DNA of 64,000 nt from Adiantum capillus-veneris (taxonomy: Eukaryota; Streptophyta; Polypodiopsida; Polypodiales; Pteridaceae), in assembly GCA_014529385.2 (NCBI GenBank), contig CM043969.1, positions 74,010,676 to 74,074,675 of the forward strand, written 5' to 3'. The translations under genes were made by a program, and so were the position numbers. Positions 13,067 to 24,435 of the stretch are shown in pieces. How positions within the stretch are numbered: the first letter of the stretch is position 1; the number at the start of each line of letters is the position of its first letter. The notes below the pieces were generated by a model. It worked only from the letters and a program-made list of their open reading frames with translations. It did not search any database and was not told where the DNA came from.

Positions 13067-13425
13067 TTACCTCTCTCTTGAAATCATAGTCGTCCTCGAC
13101 TATGAGGTAGAAAGATAAAGTCTTAGTCATTAGTCAATCGTACTTAGCGGGTAAAGGATCCCTTTTTACCCTATGACATCTTTCCAAGATGGATGACTAA
13201 TCCATTTGGTGCTTGGGAGACATAGCTGCCGCAAGCATGTCTGCTCTTTAGTCCATTTTATTCTCCCAAAGTAGAGTGACAAATTCTACTTGGTGTTTGA
13301 GAGACGTCGTCATCACAAACATGATTCTAAGCATGCATACTAGTTAAATTTTGTGCACAATTAAAAAGAGGACTAGTCATATAAGACAAAAACATGAGTT
13401 ATTTAAAAGAAATTTGTACATTTGC

Positions 13426-16180
13426 TTACTCTAATGTAGCATTGTAAGCATTGACAAGGTTCATACTATCCTTAAGTTGTACTCCTTGCATCCATTTAGC
13501 ATCTTCAAAAGGATAATTTTTGAACTTAATAAGATACCGTCGGATAATCTTACCATGTCGTAGTACCTTGTCTTCATGCCGAAGGATAGCTTCGGGTTGT
13601 AGCACCTCTTCTTGGTCTTCAATTTCGGGAGGGTCTTCAATAATTGGTTCAATTGGTGGCTCTCCTTTGTAGGGCTTAAGTAAGCTTACATGAAAGGCAT
13701 TGTGTATAAGCCAATGGTTGGGCAACTTGAGTTGATAAGCCGTCTCATTGATAGGCTTCAAGATTTGGAAAGGACCATAGTATCTTTTTGCTAGTTTAGC
13801 ATAATACATTTGATGGCCCGTAGGATTTTTGCCCGTCGTTTGCCTTAATCGAGCCTTAGGAAACTTGAGTAAGATCCAATCATTTTCTTTGAACATTAAG
13901 GCTCTTCTGTGCTTATCAGCAGCATCTTTTTGCCTTTGTTGAGAGATGGCTATAGCCTCCCTAATCTTTTGAAAAGATTCTTGTAGGTCACGGCTATACT
14001 CATCGGCCGCGAAGATTTTCCCATGTACTTTCAGTAGCAAGGGACTTTTAGGTCTTCCTTCTATGATCTCGAAAGGTGCTTTGCCCGTAGAAGTATGTAC
14101 AGTATTATTGTAGGCATACTCTACTAGCGGTAAATACTTTTCCCATTGTGAGCGTTGATCTACTTCGGTAACATAAGTCTTGAGTAGATCGAGTATCGTA
14201 AGATTGGCTATCTCACTTTGGCCATCCGTTTGTGGGTGATAGGCCGAAGAGAAATTCAATCTTGTTCCTAGATTTTCAAAGAGACCTTTCCAGAAATTAC
14301 TGGTCATTCTAGGATCTCTATCTGACACGATGGATGTGGGTAATCCATGGTGTTTGAAAATCTGAGATATGAAGAGAGTTGCCATTTGATGTTCCTTAAT
14401 AGTCTTTTTGACAGGAATAAAATGTGCTTGCTTGCTAAACCTGTCGACTATTGTCCATATTCCTGTATTCCCATGGATAGACTTGGGTAATCCAACTCTC
14501 CCATGGTGAATTTGGAATAGGCAATGGCTGGAGTAATCCAGGTTGCTTCCCTCTATCATACTTGGTCTTTTGGCATACTACACATTTTGAAACATACTCT
14601 TGTATGTCCACTTTCATGGTAGGCCAATAGAAATACGTCTCTACTCCTCGGAGAGTAGGTTGAATACCTCTATGCCCTACATATGGAGGAGCATGGGATT
14701 CATACATAACCTTCTCACGAAGGGAATGGGTAACACATAGCCTATTGCCGTGAAGAAGATAACCATCCTGCAAGGTGAATGGTTCCTCTTTCTTCCCCAA
14801 AGCAAGGGCTGACATTATGTCTCTAAAGTCAGGGTTAGTAGCATACTCATCTATCATAGAGGATAGATCATTGTGAGTAGCTATAGACACCGCATTAACT
14901 TTTGGTCGTCGTGAAAGTGCATCGGCAACTTGATTGTGCTTACCAGCTATGTGAGCAATATGAAAATTAAATTGCGAAAGAAAATTTGCCCACCTCATTT
15001 GTTTGTCAGAAAGCTTGGTTTGCGTCATGAAATACTTGAGACTTTGGTGGTCGGTTCGTAGGATAAATGGAGTCCCCAATAGGTAGTGCTTCCATGTGTC
15101 TAGGGCATGTAGAACAGCTAAAAGCTCTTTCTCATAAATGCCCAAGACTCGTTCATCACCATTGAGCCTTCGGCTCTCATATGCTATGGTATGCCCTTCT
15201 TGAAGCAAAAACGCTCCAAGGCAATCACCACAAGCATCACATTGGACCTCAAAGGGCTTTGAGAGATCAGGAAGCACAAGGACTGGTTGGGAAGTAAGCT
15301 TCTCTTTGAGTTTTTCAAAAGCATTTTGCTCCTTAGCAGTCCATACAAACTTAACGTTCTTCTTGGTTAAGTCGTGTAGTGGTCCTGCCACTTGAGAGAA
15401 TTTTGCTATGAAGCGTCTATAGTATGCACACATACCAATAAAGCTTCTTAGCTCATGTAGATTCCTTGGGTTAGGCCATGATTTTATTACCTCTAACTTT
15501 GATGGATCCATACGAATACCATCGTGAGAGATAATATGGCCTAGATATTGAATCTCTTGAAGGAAGAATTCACTTTTCTTTTGGTTGAGAAAAAGTTTGT
15601 TCTCCCTCAAGGCTTGAAAAATCACTTGGAGATGTTGCTTATGTTCCTCCAAAGACTTGGAGTAGATGATGATATCATCGAAGAACACTCCAGTGAATTT
15701 TCGATATGGTCTAAAAATTTTCTCCATCAAACGATTGAACGTAGCTGGTGCATTAGTCAAGCCAAAAGGCATGACTAGATATTCATAAAGACCAAATGTT
15801 GTGCGAAACGCGGTCTTTAAGATATCCTCATCCACTATCCTTATTTGATGATAGCCACTCTTAAGGTCAATCCTACTGAAGTAGGTAGAGCCTTGTAGCT
15901 TATCAAACAGATCTTCTACCCGAGGTACGGGAAATCTGTTTTTAATAGTGATATGGTTTAGTGCTTGATAGTCCACACACATACGGTATGTACCATCTTT
16001 CTTTTGCACTAAAAGGACTGGAGAACAAAAGGGAGAGGAACTAGGCCTCACCATCCCTTTGTCTACCAGCTCTTGTACTTGCCTCATGATCTCCTCTTGT
16101 TGAGCTTGTGAGACTCGATAAGGAGGTTTGTTAGGCGGTGAGCTTCCTGGAAGGAGCTCAATACGATGGTCATCATCCCC
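13426..16180 (-). pseudogene. pol region of the young gypsy element
   Basis: Reverse transcriptase comes first on the minus strand (YRMCVDYQALNHITIKN, LVMPFGLTNAPATF, VFFDDIIIYS). RNase H follows (VQCDACGDCLGAFLLQEG, YEKELLAVLHALDTWKHYL), then the integrase zinc domain (HRGIQPTLRGVETYFYWPT, CVVCQKTK). The integrase core comes next (IVDRFSKQAHFIPV, IVSDRDPRMTSNFW, YHPQTDGQSE), and the tail carries a chromodomain (RRYLIKFKNYPFEDAKW). Chromodomains in this family are thought to guide integration to marked chromatin. Length and order are normal for a chromovirus-type gypsy element, and the coding sequence is well preserved though not fully open. Confidence 0.9.
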
Positions 16181-18187
16181 TCATTTTGGAGGTAGGTCCA
16201 TAGGGATATCATCGATGAACACATCTTGGAATCCTTTTAGAAAAGTAGACAAGTCTAACTCTTCTTGATTCCTATCATTTTCATTTGATGAAACATTATT
16301 AGCTTTTAGAGACTCTTTGACATAAATCATGTACGCAGAAACTGAGCTCTTCATTGATTTATCAAAAGAAAGAGGATTTACAAGTGGAATAGTGCGACCA
16401 CGCTCACTAGCATCTACATACATGTTCTTTCCCCTGTAGGTGAAGTAAATTCTCCTTTCAGGGAACTTCATGTTGGCAGCCATGCGATCAAACCATGGTG
16501 CCCCTAGGATAACATCCTGATGTTGGAGGGGAGAGATGAAGAAGTCTTCTTTGTCGACATAGCTTTGGACATGAAGCCTCAACTTCCCAATCAAGGGAGT
16601 AACGGAGGCTTGTTGTCCCTTGAAAGCTGCATCAGCTGTTACTATATCTCCCATCTCAAAAGCTTGAATGCCCAACTTGGTGGCCAACTCTATTGATATG
16701 AAGTTGAGAGTAGAGCCAGGGTCAAACAAGATGAAGGCATCATACTCTCGTACCTTTCCCCAAGCATAGGAGAGTGATAATCCTTTGCAATGAGCATCCT
16801 CTTTTGGAGCTTCGATGGTGGAAGCCCTAGGAGTCTCATTGCGAGTATTCTTCTTGGGGCAAGAACGATAGCCATGTCCTTGCTCCCCACACTTGAAACA
16901 CTTATGGTCCTTGCGAAAAGCTTCAAGCTCTTCAGGAGAGAGTTTTTTTTTACCTTTGTAAACTCCCTTCTCCTTGGACCGATTGTTGTTGTTGTTGTTG
17001 GAAGTGCCTTGGGAATTATTTTGAGCATTGGATTTCCCCTTTGCATCATTTTTATCTTTGTTTTCCATGGGCTTGACATTACGTCTAGCCCCTTGATGGA
17101 AATTGATGCGTGAAGCAACCATGGTGTGGTGGATTACTTCGGTAATAGTACCGGGCCGTTGAGAGTTGATATATTCGGCCATCTCTTCAGGTAATCCCGC
17201 ACAGAATTGCTGTCTTTGCTCGGCAAAGTCTATCTTTTGAAAGACAGTAGCTTTGAGATGTAAATCCCAAAACTTATCTACATACTTGTTGATAGACTCA
17301 TGAGAGAGGAGCTTCAAGCCGCGCCATTCGGTAAGAACTTTATCTTTAGTATCGCTTGGAAGAAATTGCTTCATGATGGAAACTCGTAGAGTTTTCCATG
17401 TCTTTGGGGCTTCTCCATTGCCACGAAGGCTAGCCCACCATTGACGAGCTGATTTTTGGAAGTGCATAGCTACATGGCGTAGCTTGGAGGACTCTGTGAA
17501 GCCCTCGTCCCCAAAGGCCGCATCAAATTGCTGGATGAAGGCCAACACTTTGTCGGTAGCACCAAAGGTGCCATCGTAGGTGAGAAAAGAGATACTCTTT
17601 CCTCCCTCCTTGAACTTCTTTAGCTTTTGTGACCTTCGCCATGCAGGAAATGATTTGCGATGCCCTCCCCTCTTGTATTCTCTAGGAGAATAGCCATAAC
17701 TTTCATCGGAAGAGAAGGAAGGTGAAGAAGAAGGAGAAGAGGGTGACCTCTTCCTAGCCCTTTTCTTCCTTTGTTTCCTCTCTTGCCTTTGAGAGTGATG
17801 AGGAGAAGGACTATGGGTTGCTCTTTTCCTCTTGGGAGGAGTAGGCGATCGTCTAGACCGCCTTCTTCGTGGAGCCACATCTTCAGAAGAACTTAGACTT
17901 TCATTGCTTTCTTTCTCTTTGGATTCCTCCTCTCGAATGGGAGAGAGTCTTCTTTTGGGGGTCTCTTCAAGAGGCCTCCTAAGCTCTCTCTCCTCTTGGA
18001 GAGGAAGGGAAATTCCATAGGCACGAAGTTGTTGAGTAACTTCGGCTTGCAAGGTAGGGTTGCCCATAGCTTGTTGCAACCTAGTCACAAGATAATTCAC
18101 AAACATGGGAGCATCATCATTAGCACCTTCATGTGCAAAATCAAAGCTATCAATGTTCATTCTACTCTCTTGATTATTGTCAGCCAT
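16181..18187 (-). CDS. gag-protease frame of the young gypsy element (668 aa)
   Basis: This is one long open frame starting MADNNQESRMNIDSFDF. An acidic N-terminus is followed by an Arg/Ser-rich stretch at about residues 85-175 and a gag core at about 190-370 (WWASLRGNGEAPKTW). A CCHC zinc knuckle (CFKCGEQGHGYRSC) lies near residue 430. A retropepsin-like domain follows (FILFDPGSTLNFIS, DVILGAPWF) near residues 490-580. Gag would package element RNA in a cytoplasmic particle, and the protease would process the polyprotein. The Arg/Ser-rich insert is an unusual accessory stretch. Confidence 0.85.
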   Translation of the reverse strand: MADNNQESRMNIDSFDFAHEGANDDAPMFVNYLVTRLQQAMGNPTLQAEVTQQLRAYGISLPLQEERELRRPLEETPKRRLSPIREEESKEKESNESLSSSEDVAPRRRRSRRSPTPPKRKRATHSPSPHHSQRQERKQRKKRARKRSPSSPSSSPSFSSDESYGYSPREYKRGGHRKSFPAWRRSQKLKKFKEGGKSISFLTYDGTFGATDKVLAFIQQFDAAFGDEGFTESSKLRHVAMHFQKSARQWWASLRGNGEAPKTWKTLRVSIMKQFLPSDTKDKVLTEWRGLKLLSHESINKYVDKFWDLHLKATVFQKIDFAEQRQQFCAGLPEEMAEYINSQRPGTITEVIHHTMVASRINFHQGARRNVKPMENKDKNDAKGKSNAQNNSQGTSNNNNNNRSKEKGVYKGKKKLSPEELEAFRKDHKCFKCGEQGHGYRSCPKKNTRNETPRASTIEAPKEDAHCKGLSLSYAWGKVREYDAFILFDPGSTLNFISIELATKLGIQAFEMGDIVTADAAFKGQQASVTPLIGKLRLHVQSYVDKEDFFISPLQHQDVILGAPWFDRMAANMKFPERRIYFTYRGKNMYVDASERGRTIPLVNPLSFDKSMKSSVSAYMIYVKESLKANNVSSNENDRNQEELDLSTFLKGFQDVFIDDIPMDLPPK

Positions 18188-18589
18188 GTTAACAAAATTT
18201 TATGTATGTACTTAGTGTATGCTTTGGCAATTCAAAACCTTAGTTGCCACTCCTCTTAGCCTTTGAAAATCGGCTCTTAAGTATCTACACCCACGGCTCA
18301 AAGTGGTTAATTATAGAGAGTAGAGGAGTAGGTCTAACATAGCAGAGTTGCCAAGGGCTATCTCCTTTCGGACTTCTTATGGCTCAATAATGGTAAAGCC
18401 GTAGGCAAGTCTAAAAAGACTCCATTATTAAGTCCAAAGCTCCCGAGGTGTGCACCATCCCCCACATAGTGGGCTTAACAAAACCGGTATTAGATCCCAG
18501 TTCCACTTACTCTATTATAATTAACAACATCAACCATTTATAGGCTACTTAAGGACCTCTCTTCTTAAGCAAGAAAAGAGAAACCAAAT
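18188..18589 (-). other. 5' leader of the young gypsy element
   Basis: This is non-coding sequence between the primer-binding site and the gag start. I see no other feature in it. Confidence 0.7.
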
Positions 18590-18601
18590 GCTCTGATACC
18601 A
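18590..18601 (-). other. Primer-binding site of the young gypsy element
   Basis: The minus strand reads TGGTATCAGAGC, complementary to the 3' end of plant initiator tRNA-Met, and sits one base from the 5' LTR. Confidence 0.9.
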
Positions 18602-18602
18602 A

Positions 18603-20209
18603 TGTAATGGAATTTGCCTATTCAATTTGAGAATAGCGGAATTTAATGAGAGTACTTTCAAGAAATGATTTTGTGAGCATAGCGGGTAGACATAATTGAA
18701 GATAGCAACATAATCATAGCAATTAGTTAACTTGGCATAGACAATACTTTTGCAAGAGAGAGAGTTTAGAGAACATGACAACAATTGAGGACCGGATTTA
18801 TGTGGAGCCGGTCCCCCCTCCAATAGGCATTTGTATTATGATTTCTCCCATAAAGAGAGACTTGTTACAATACAGTCTTTGTGTTCCTTGTGACCTAGGT
18901 GATGCCATGAAGATGGAAGGCTTCATGCACCACAAACATAACATAAACTTGAAGAAAGCTTTAACTATCCCAAGCCTCAGTCCCAAGACCTCAAACACCT
19001 TCGAAGGTGGAGAGAGCTAGCAGGGAATGAGGGTAGGGAAGAGGAAGAAGAAACATTTCGTAGGAGAAAGAATTAGTTCCTCACTTATCATACTCTTGTT
19101 GCTAGCATACATAATAGCATAGTAATGAAGAAGAAGGATATGGCAAGCTTAAGCATTGAAGCATGGCTCTTGGTTGGATTTGCACTCCATAGCCAAGAGT
19201 GTTGGTGTGGGCTCTCAACCTCTACTTGCTTGGAGAGGGAGCTCTTGCACTTTGCATATCACACACTGAGAGTGCTTGTGAGTGTGTGTGGGTGAGTATA
19301 CCCCCTAGGCACCCCCCTAGCTTGCTTGGGTCGACCCCCCCTTGTAGCTCATGCCTGAAGCTCATTGGACCCTTCCAGGCCTAGCCAATCACAAGCAAGA
19401 GCCATTACAAGCAACATGGGTAGCCTTGGGACAAGTGTCCCCCTTTCCCCTTTGAGAGAGAGGACTTGATAAATGCTAAAACAATTAGATAATTCATGTA
19501 ATTTATCATTGGACCCCTTTGAAGCCTAGCCAATAGGCTTCAAGCAACACATGAAGGTAACATGGGTAGGGGCCTGACATGTGTCCTTGCTGCCTCTTCA
19601 AGTTGGGCTTCCCTTGTGTGTGTGAGTGGGTGTTCTCTCTCTAGCCCCTAGGAAAAGGGCTCGCCCCCCCTCTTGTAGGAATGCTTTTGACTTTTAGGTG
19701 ATCAAGCACCTTACTCACCAAGCATGACAAAGCACTTGAACTAGGGGGTGTTCCCACAAGCATCTCAGGCAAGCTTCTCAAGGCACCTCAAGTACTTTAA
19801 TCATGCAGCAAGTCAAGCACCTCAAGCATGGAGCCAGTCAAGCACCTCAAGCATCTTAATCAAGCACCTCAAGCATGAAAAACACCTCAAGCATGACAAG
19901 CACCTCGAGCTTGGGCCGGGTTCCCACCTCAAGCTCAGCCCTAGCTTACTTAAGGTCAAAGGACTTTTACACACATTTATTGGAGGTCTTCAATGAAGCT
20001 AACCCTAAGGTCTTATGCTCCATTGGTTAGCCTTGCTCTTTGATAGACCATCTCCCTTTTGGGCCCCTTTACCATTGGCCCCGTGTTGAGATAGATCTAT
20101 AAGCACATACCTATATCTTAACACTTGTTCCCGTTTATTCTCCCACATTAAGTGATCAATTTAATATGAGAAAATCATTTGGGTTAGTTAGATATTAGAT
20201 TTTATGACA
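18603..20209 (-). repeat. 5' LTR of the young gypsy element (1607 bp)
   Basis: This copy is nearly identical to 11442-13066. The differences I saw are three substitutions and one missing 18-bp unit in the CAAGCACCTCAAGCATGA array (about 19760-19915). It is flanked by ATCTG at 20210-20214. Confidence 0.95.
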
Positions 20210-22223
20210 ATCTGGGAGACAGTATTATGCTTAATTCCTCTCTTTGAGAAATCCTCACCGAATTCTCAAAGAAATTGCTCGATACTTGGGAACTCTAAGT
20301 TGTTTAAAGGTTGAAAGCAGGTCAAAGTAGTTCTTTCTAGAGTCAACCCAAAGCCTTCATATTGCGTATGAAAATAGTTTACCTGTTCCGCCCTCAACAC
20401 TTGTTTGAAGATCAAAACATGCGCATACGGATCTTTCGATCCACTATACTTTTTGGGTACACATTTTGCCACTTGAGACGGTCGCATGCATCTAGATTCC
20501 GCAACCATTCTCACCACCCCTGGTCCTCCTGGTGTGGTCTCTCTAGGTTCATATTCTCCTCTTGGCACTATAATTGGTATCCTATCCCCGCCATACGTTC
20601 ATCAAGTCGATCTCATGTAATAGTCGGAGGAAATCTAGTTGTGTAAGTCAAATCAGGAGCCGCACTGCCCCTCTGCGTATTCATAGAAGCCCTAGGCCCT
20701 GTTGATCCCATTGTCCATGTATTCAAAAACCGTTGATGTCCAAAAGAATCTTCCACTCTGGTTCTTATTGGACTTACATTCCCAGTTTCTAGTCTTGTGT
20801 AAGTAGTTGTGGTTTTCACTTCTTTTAAATTACATTGTATTGGTGGAGTGGTCCCCCAAAATATGTATATCACTCTAGCTCCTTACAATCCATAAGAGAG
20901 TATTTTTTGCCATACTTATCCATTATGAACACCTGAATACTTCTCCCTTTCTGTAAGTAAAAATGTATAGCTTTTTGCGATCAATCAGGTCGTTGATGTG
21001 GGGTTCAGCACATCTATAACAGAGTGTTTGTTCTCCAATATTGAACTTTTATAGGCCCACGTAAGTGTTGTCTGTATTAAGCCGCTCTATGTCATTGATG
21101 CATCTAAGCACCGCGTTTTGCTTGTCCATTTTGAATGGTTCATCTGCTAGCTCTTCATCTACCTTGTCCTTGGTGCCAGTATCCCCCATTTGTCCAGAAT
21201 AAAGGGGTTGTGAACCACTAGGTGCATCATTCCCTCTCTATCAAAATGTCTGTCTCCATCTCATAATCCACATCTACAAGGTCCTTGAACTCGCTTGGCT
21301 TATTTTCCAACTTAACACAGTAACGGTCCATTCCATCCTTATAGATTTTGGCCTTAAGCACATTTTCAAATTAAAATTTTTTTTAATACAAAAATTTTAC
21401 GTCAGATGCAGGTTGAGAAGGACCTGTCCACATGGAAGTTGTTTCCTTAGGGTTCAACTTATTGGACTCCTCAATCATTAGGGTGTATGATCTTTTTCAC
21501 GAGGTGTCAAAAAAGCTTTCCTCTACAATGGCTTCTAAAGGATACGGTGTTCTTTGATTCACGCTACCTTCAGTTGAGTGATTGCTCACTAGGTCTATGA
21601 TGCTGGGATTCCTATTCTGGTACAATCTTCTTGATCGCAAATACATGAAGAATTGATATTGCAAAATCCAAACCAGGTTACCTCATTAGCTATCCTAAAT
21701 TTCCTGTTCTGATCTTACTAGTTGGGTAGTATTCTCTAGCCCTTGCAACCTGTCAAAAAATGCTTGATAGCTGTGAGTTTACAGCCGTTCCTATTAGTTC
21801 TAGCCTTGAATCGACAAAATTTAACTAGGTTTTTCAATATTCCACAACTTTATTCACAACATTAACAATTCAGGTCCAATTTCAATTTTGAAAAAGCCAC
21901 CAGGTTCCTGGGAACTACCTCTCTCTGTGGCCAAATTCTGCTCTTATGCTGACTCAGAGGAACATGGACCACGATCCATGTTGGGAGGCCAATCTGACTT
22001 TTCTTGGTACCATCAGGTTCAACATGATCAATAGGTCCTATGGTATCAATTTTTTTAAAGAACTAGACCTCTAGACTAAAAATTAGGTCAATTCTGACAC
22101 TTTACCAGAGTACTTTACAGTTTTGGGCTTTTGGTCTGGTTTTTCGAGCTGTCAAAAGACGGGTCCTCTGTAGAATTCTCAAAAATTGGGCGAAATCTAG
22201 GCTTCTTTGCCTTTTTCTTGCCC
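20210..22223 (-). mobile_element. Element H, middle segment (gag region)
   Basis: Element H resumes after the target duplication of the young element. A gag-like stretch is visible on the minus strand near 20266-20568 (KKYSGSKDPYAHVLIFKQVL, EFPSIEQFL). More weakly coding minus-strand sequence follows to 22223. There the TGCCC target site of the next insertion begins. Between about 20900 and 22200 I recognise no motifs. Confidence 0.65.
22219..22223. repeat. Target-site duplication TGCCC, left copy
   Basis: TGCCC precedes the left LTR at 22224 and recurs at 29623-29627 after the right LTR. Confidence 0.95.
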
Positions 22224-22914
22224 TGTTACGAGACTGGGCACCCTCCTGTTGTAGTGGTTAACTGCAATTGGGATAGCTGGCGTAATGGTTAATTATGTGC
22301 TGTCTATTTATTTTACTAATTGAATTGATGATGATTTTGAAGAGTGGAATGCGGGGAGTTGATGAAGAGACGACGGCAATTACTCTTGGTCATTTTATAT
22401 TTGCACAGTATTTTAGAATATCATTTCAATAAGCCATTATGGCTCTGTAAATAGTTGTAGTGGGAACTCCCCTTATGGGTCATTCAAGAACTAATGAGCT
22501 TCACTCATTTACAAAAGTGAAGTGGTTGTAAAAGAGGGGCCTCAATTTTTGGCACCTAAAACTCAAAAATAATATATTAAATACCAACTCCACAAGAGAG
22601 GTGTCGTGGACTTTGGGGCTAGACTTTGGGGCTAGATTTAGGCCTTTCTCTTGCAGATTCTCTTCTCTACTCTCTTATGCTATGGTTATTTTTTTGTGTA
22701 CTCTCTAATCTAGTCTCCATCCCTTACACATCTCTTACAATCTCTTACAAGCATGTTTATGTTAATTCTATGTTTACTCTCTATGTGTGTGTCATAGTTT
22801 AGGTGTGAGTGTGTGTGCTTGGAAATTGGAAGAAGAGGTGGGCAGGTTGATGGTGATGCTTGGGAGCTTTTGTTGAATAGTTTAAGCGGTCGATCTCCCC
22901 CTCTTCACACAACA
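22224..22914 (+). repeat. 5' LTR of the 22224-29622 element (691 bp)
   Basis: It begins TGTTACGAGACTGG and ends CACACAACA. It contains a short direct doubling (TTTGGGGCTAGA) not seen in the other copy, and a short GT run where the right LTR has a long one. Confidence 0.95.
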
Positions 22915-22915
22915 G

Positions 22916-22927
22916 TGGTATCAGAGC
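22916..22927 (+). other. Primer-binding site
   Basis: TGGTATCAGAGC, matching initiator tRNA-Met, lies one base after the 5' LTR. Confidence 0.9.
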
Positions 22928-24330
22928 AAGGTGTTCGAGGACACATCGACAAACTCCAATTTGCAATTCATCAATTTGCAATTCAAAGATTTGAGGATTC
23001 GTGGAAATTCAAAAATTTAATTGATCGAATTTGCAGAAGAAATTCTACTTGGTTGTTAATTGGTGGTAAATTGGCAACTAATCTGCAATTGATTTCCAAT
23101 TCGGCTTCATGACGATCAAGATACGGTATGCCGAATTTTAAATCCCAAGTTAATACCTAAAAGTTGTGGATTGTGGAAGCGAGAAAGAGCACACGTCAAA
23201 GAAAAACAGAGGAATTTGAATCAAGATGGTGATCCGGGCTTGATGTTGAGAAGTTTTAGAAGGCGTTGAGAGGAAGTCGAGACGGGAAATTTCATTGGAA
23301 GGCGTGAAAGTAGAGAAGGAAGGACGGAATACGCAATCAAGTAATCAAACCGACATTGGATACTACCGTGTTCAAGGACTTAGTGAAATTCTGCGATCTT
23401 CGACTCACTCCTGCCGTGGGAAGGTCCGCCAAGCCGTATCTCCGACTCACACCTACCGTGGGAAGGGTCGCCAAGCCGTGATAGCAACCTGCACAAAAAC
23501 GCTTGAAGATGTTGTCGAAATGGTCGCCCAGGACCGTTGGTCATTAGCCAGTTCCTCCACGCGGACCGAAAAGGCTACTGCACGGCGCTCGGAGTCAATT
23601 CCCTGCTCACGCTGTCGGCAGTTTTCTTGCACGCCACCATGCAATAGAGAGGACACACTTTTTGTAAAAAAGTGTGGCTTAAAGTATTTGCTAGGCATTC
23701 TTTGACTGGCCGCCCACTGAAGCCCTCAAGTCAACTTTTTCCCCGTTTAGAAAAAAAAAACTCCAAAGCATATCAATTGCTACTCTGGCTGCCCAGTGCA
23801 GACAATTTCTCTTTTAAGTTCAAATCCGCATCACTCAAGCGTGCAGTCATACCTTTTTACTTATTCGGCCACTGAAAAAGTCCAAGCAATCCACTGAAGA
23901 CGAAGATAAAATTTACGTTTCAATTGGCTTTCTGCAACATTTGATATTGCCAGTCGCCCTTAATTTTACGACCGATTATTTTTCAAGAATCGCATGCAAA
24001 ATTAAAGCGAGCGGGCGATCAATTGCCGTGCATCATTAGCGACTATCTGCTACGACGCAGGGCGCGGATCGGGCGGTGACCATACAGTAAAATTGTCAGT
24101 TGTATTATCATTTTGGGGTAAGGGAGACCGGATGCTACAAATTCAACTGGCTCAGTGATGCACCGTCGGGCCGTCCACTTCTCTGGCAATTTCCTAGCAC
24201 ATCGCCATTCCGGACTGGACGCCACCGCTATTTCTCAGCTAAGTACATTACATTTCGGTTATTTATTTTACTCTTTTATTCCGCATATTGCATCTGTGAA
24301 TATCACCAAATAGCCTTTTTAAGCATTACC

Positions 24331-24390
<60 letters not shown>

Positions 24391-24435
24391 AAGAGGAAAA
24401 AAATTTAAAAAATAAAAAATAAAAACCACGCAATC
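22928..24435 (+). other. Long leader with (TA)n microsatellite
   Basis: About 1.5 kb of non-coding leader separates the primer-binding site from gag. It contains a pure (TA)n run at about 24334-24385. I see no gene in it. Confidence 0.7.

Larger units (their letters stand above)
11442..20209 (-). mobile_element. Young Ty3/gypsy chromodomain element, near complete (8768 bp)
   Basis: Both LTRs, a perfect 5-bp target duplication, an initiator-Met-type primer-binding site and a full gag-pro-RT-RNase H-integrase-chromodomain order are visible on the minus strand. The LTRs differ by only about three substitutions plus one 18-bp minisatellite unit in 1.6 kb. This makes it the most recent datable insertion in the window. 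It looks largely whole, with about two interruptions of its reading frame. It lies in the gag region of element H, so H is older. Confidence 0.95.
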
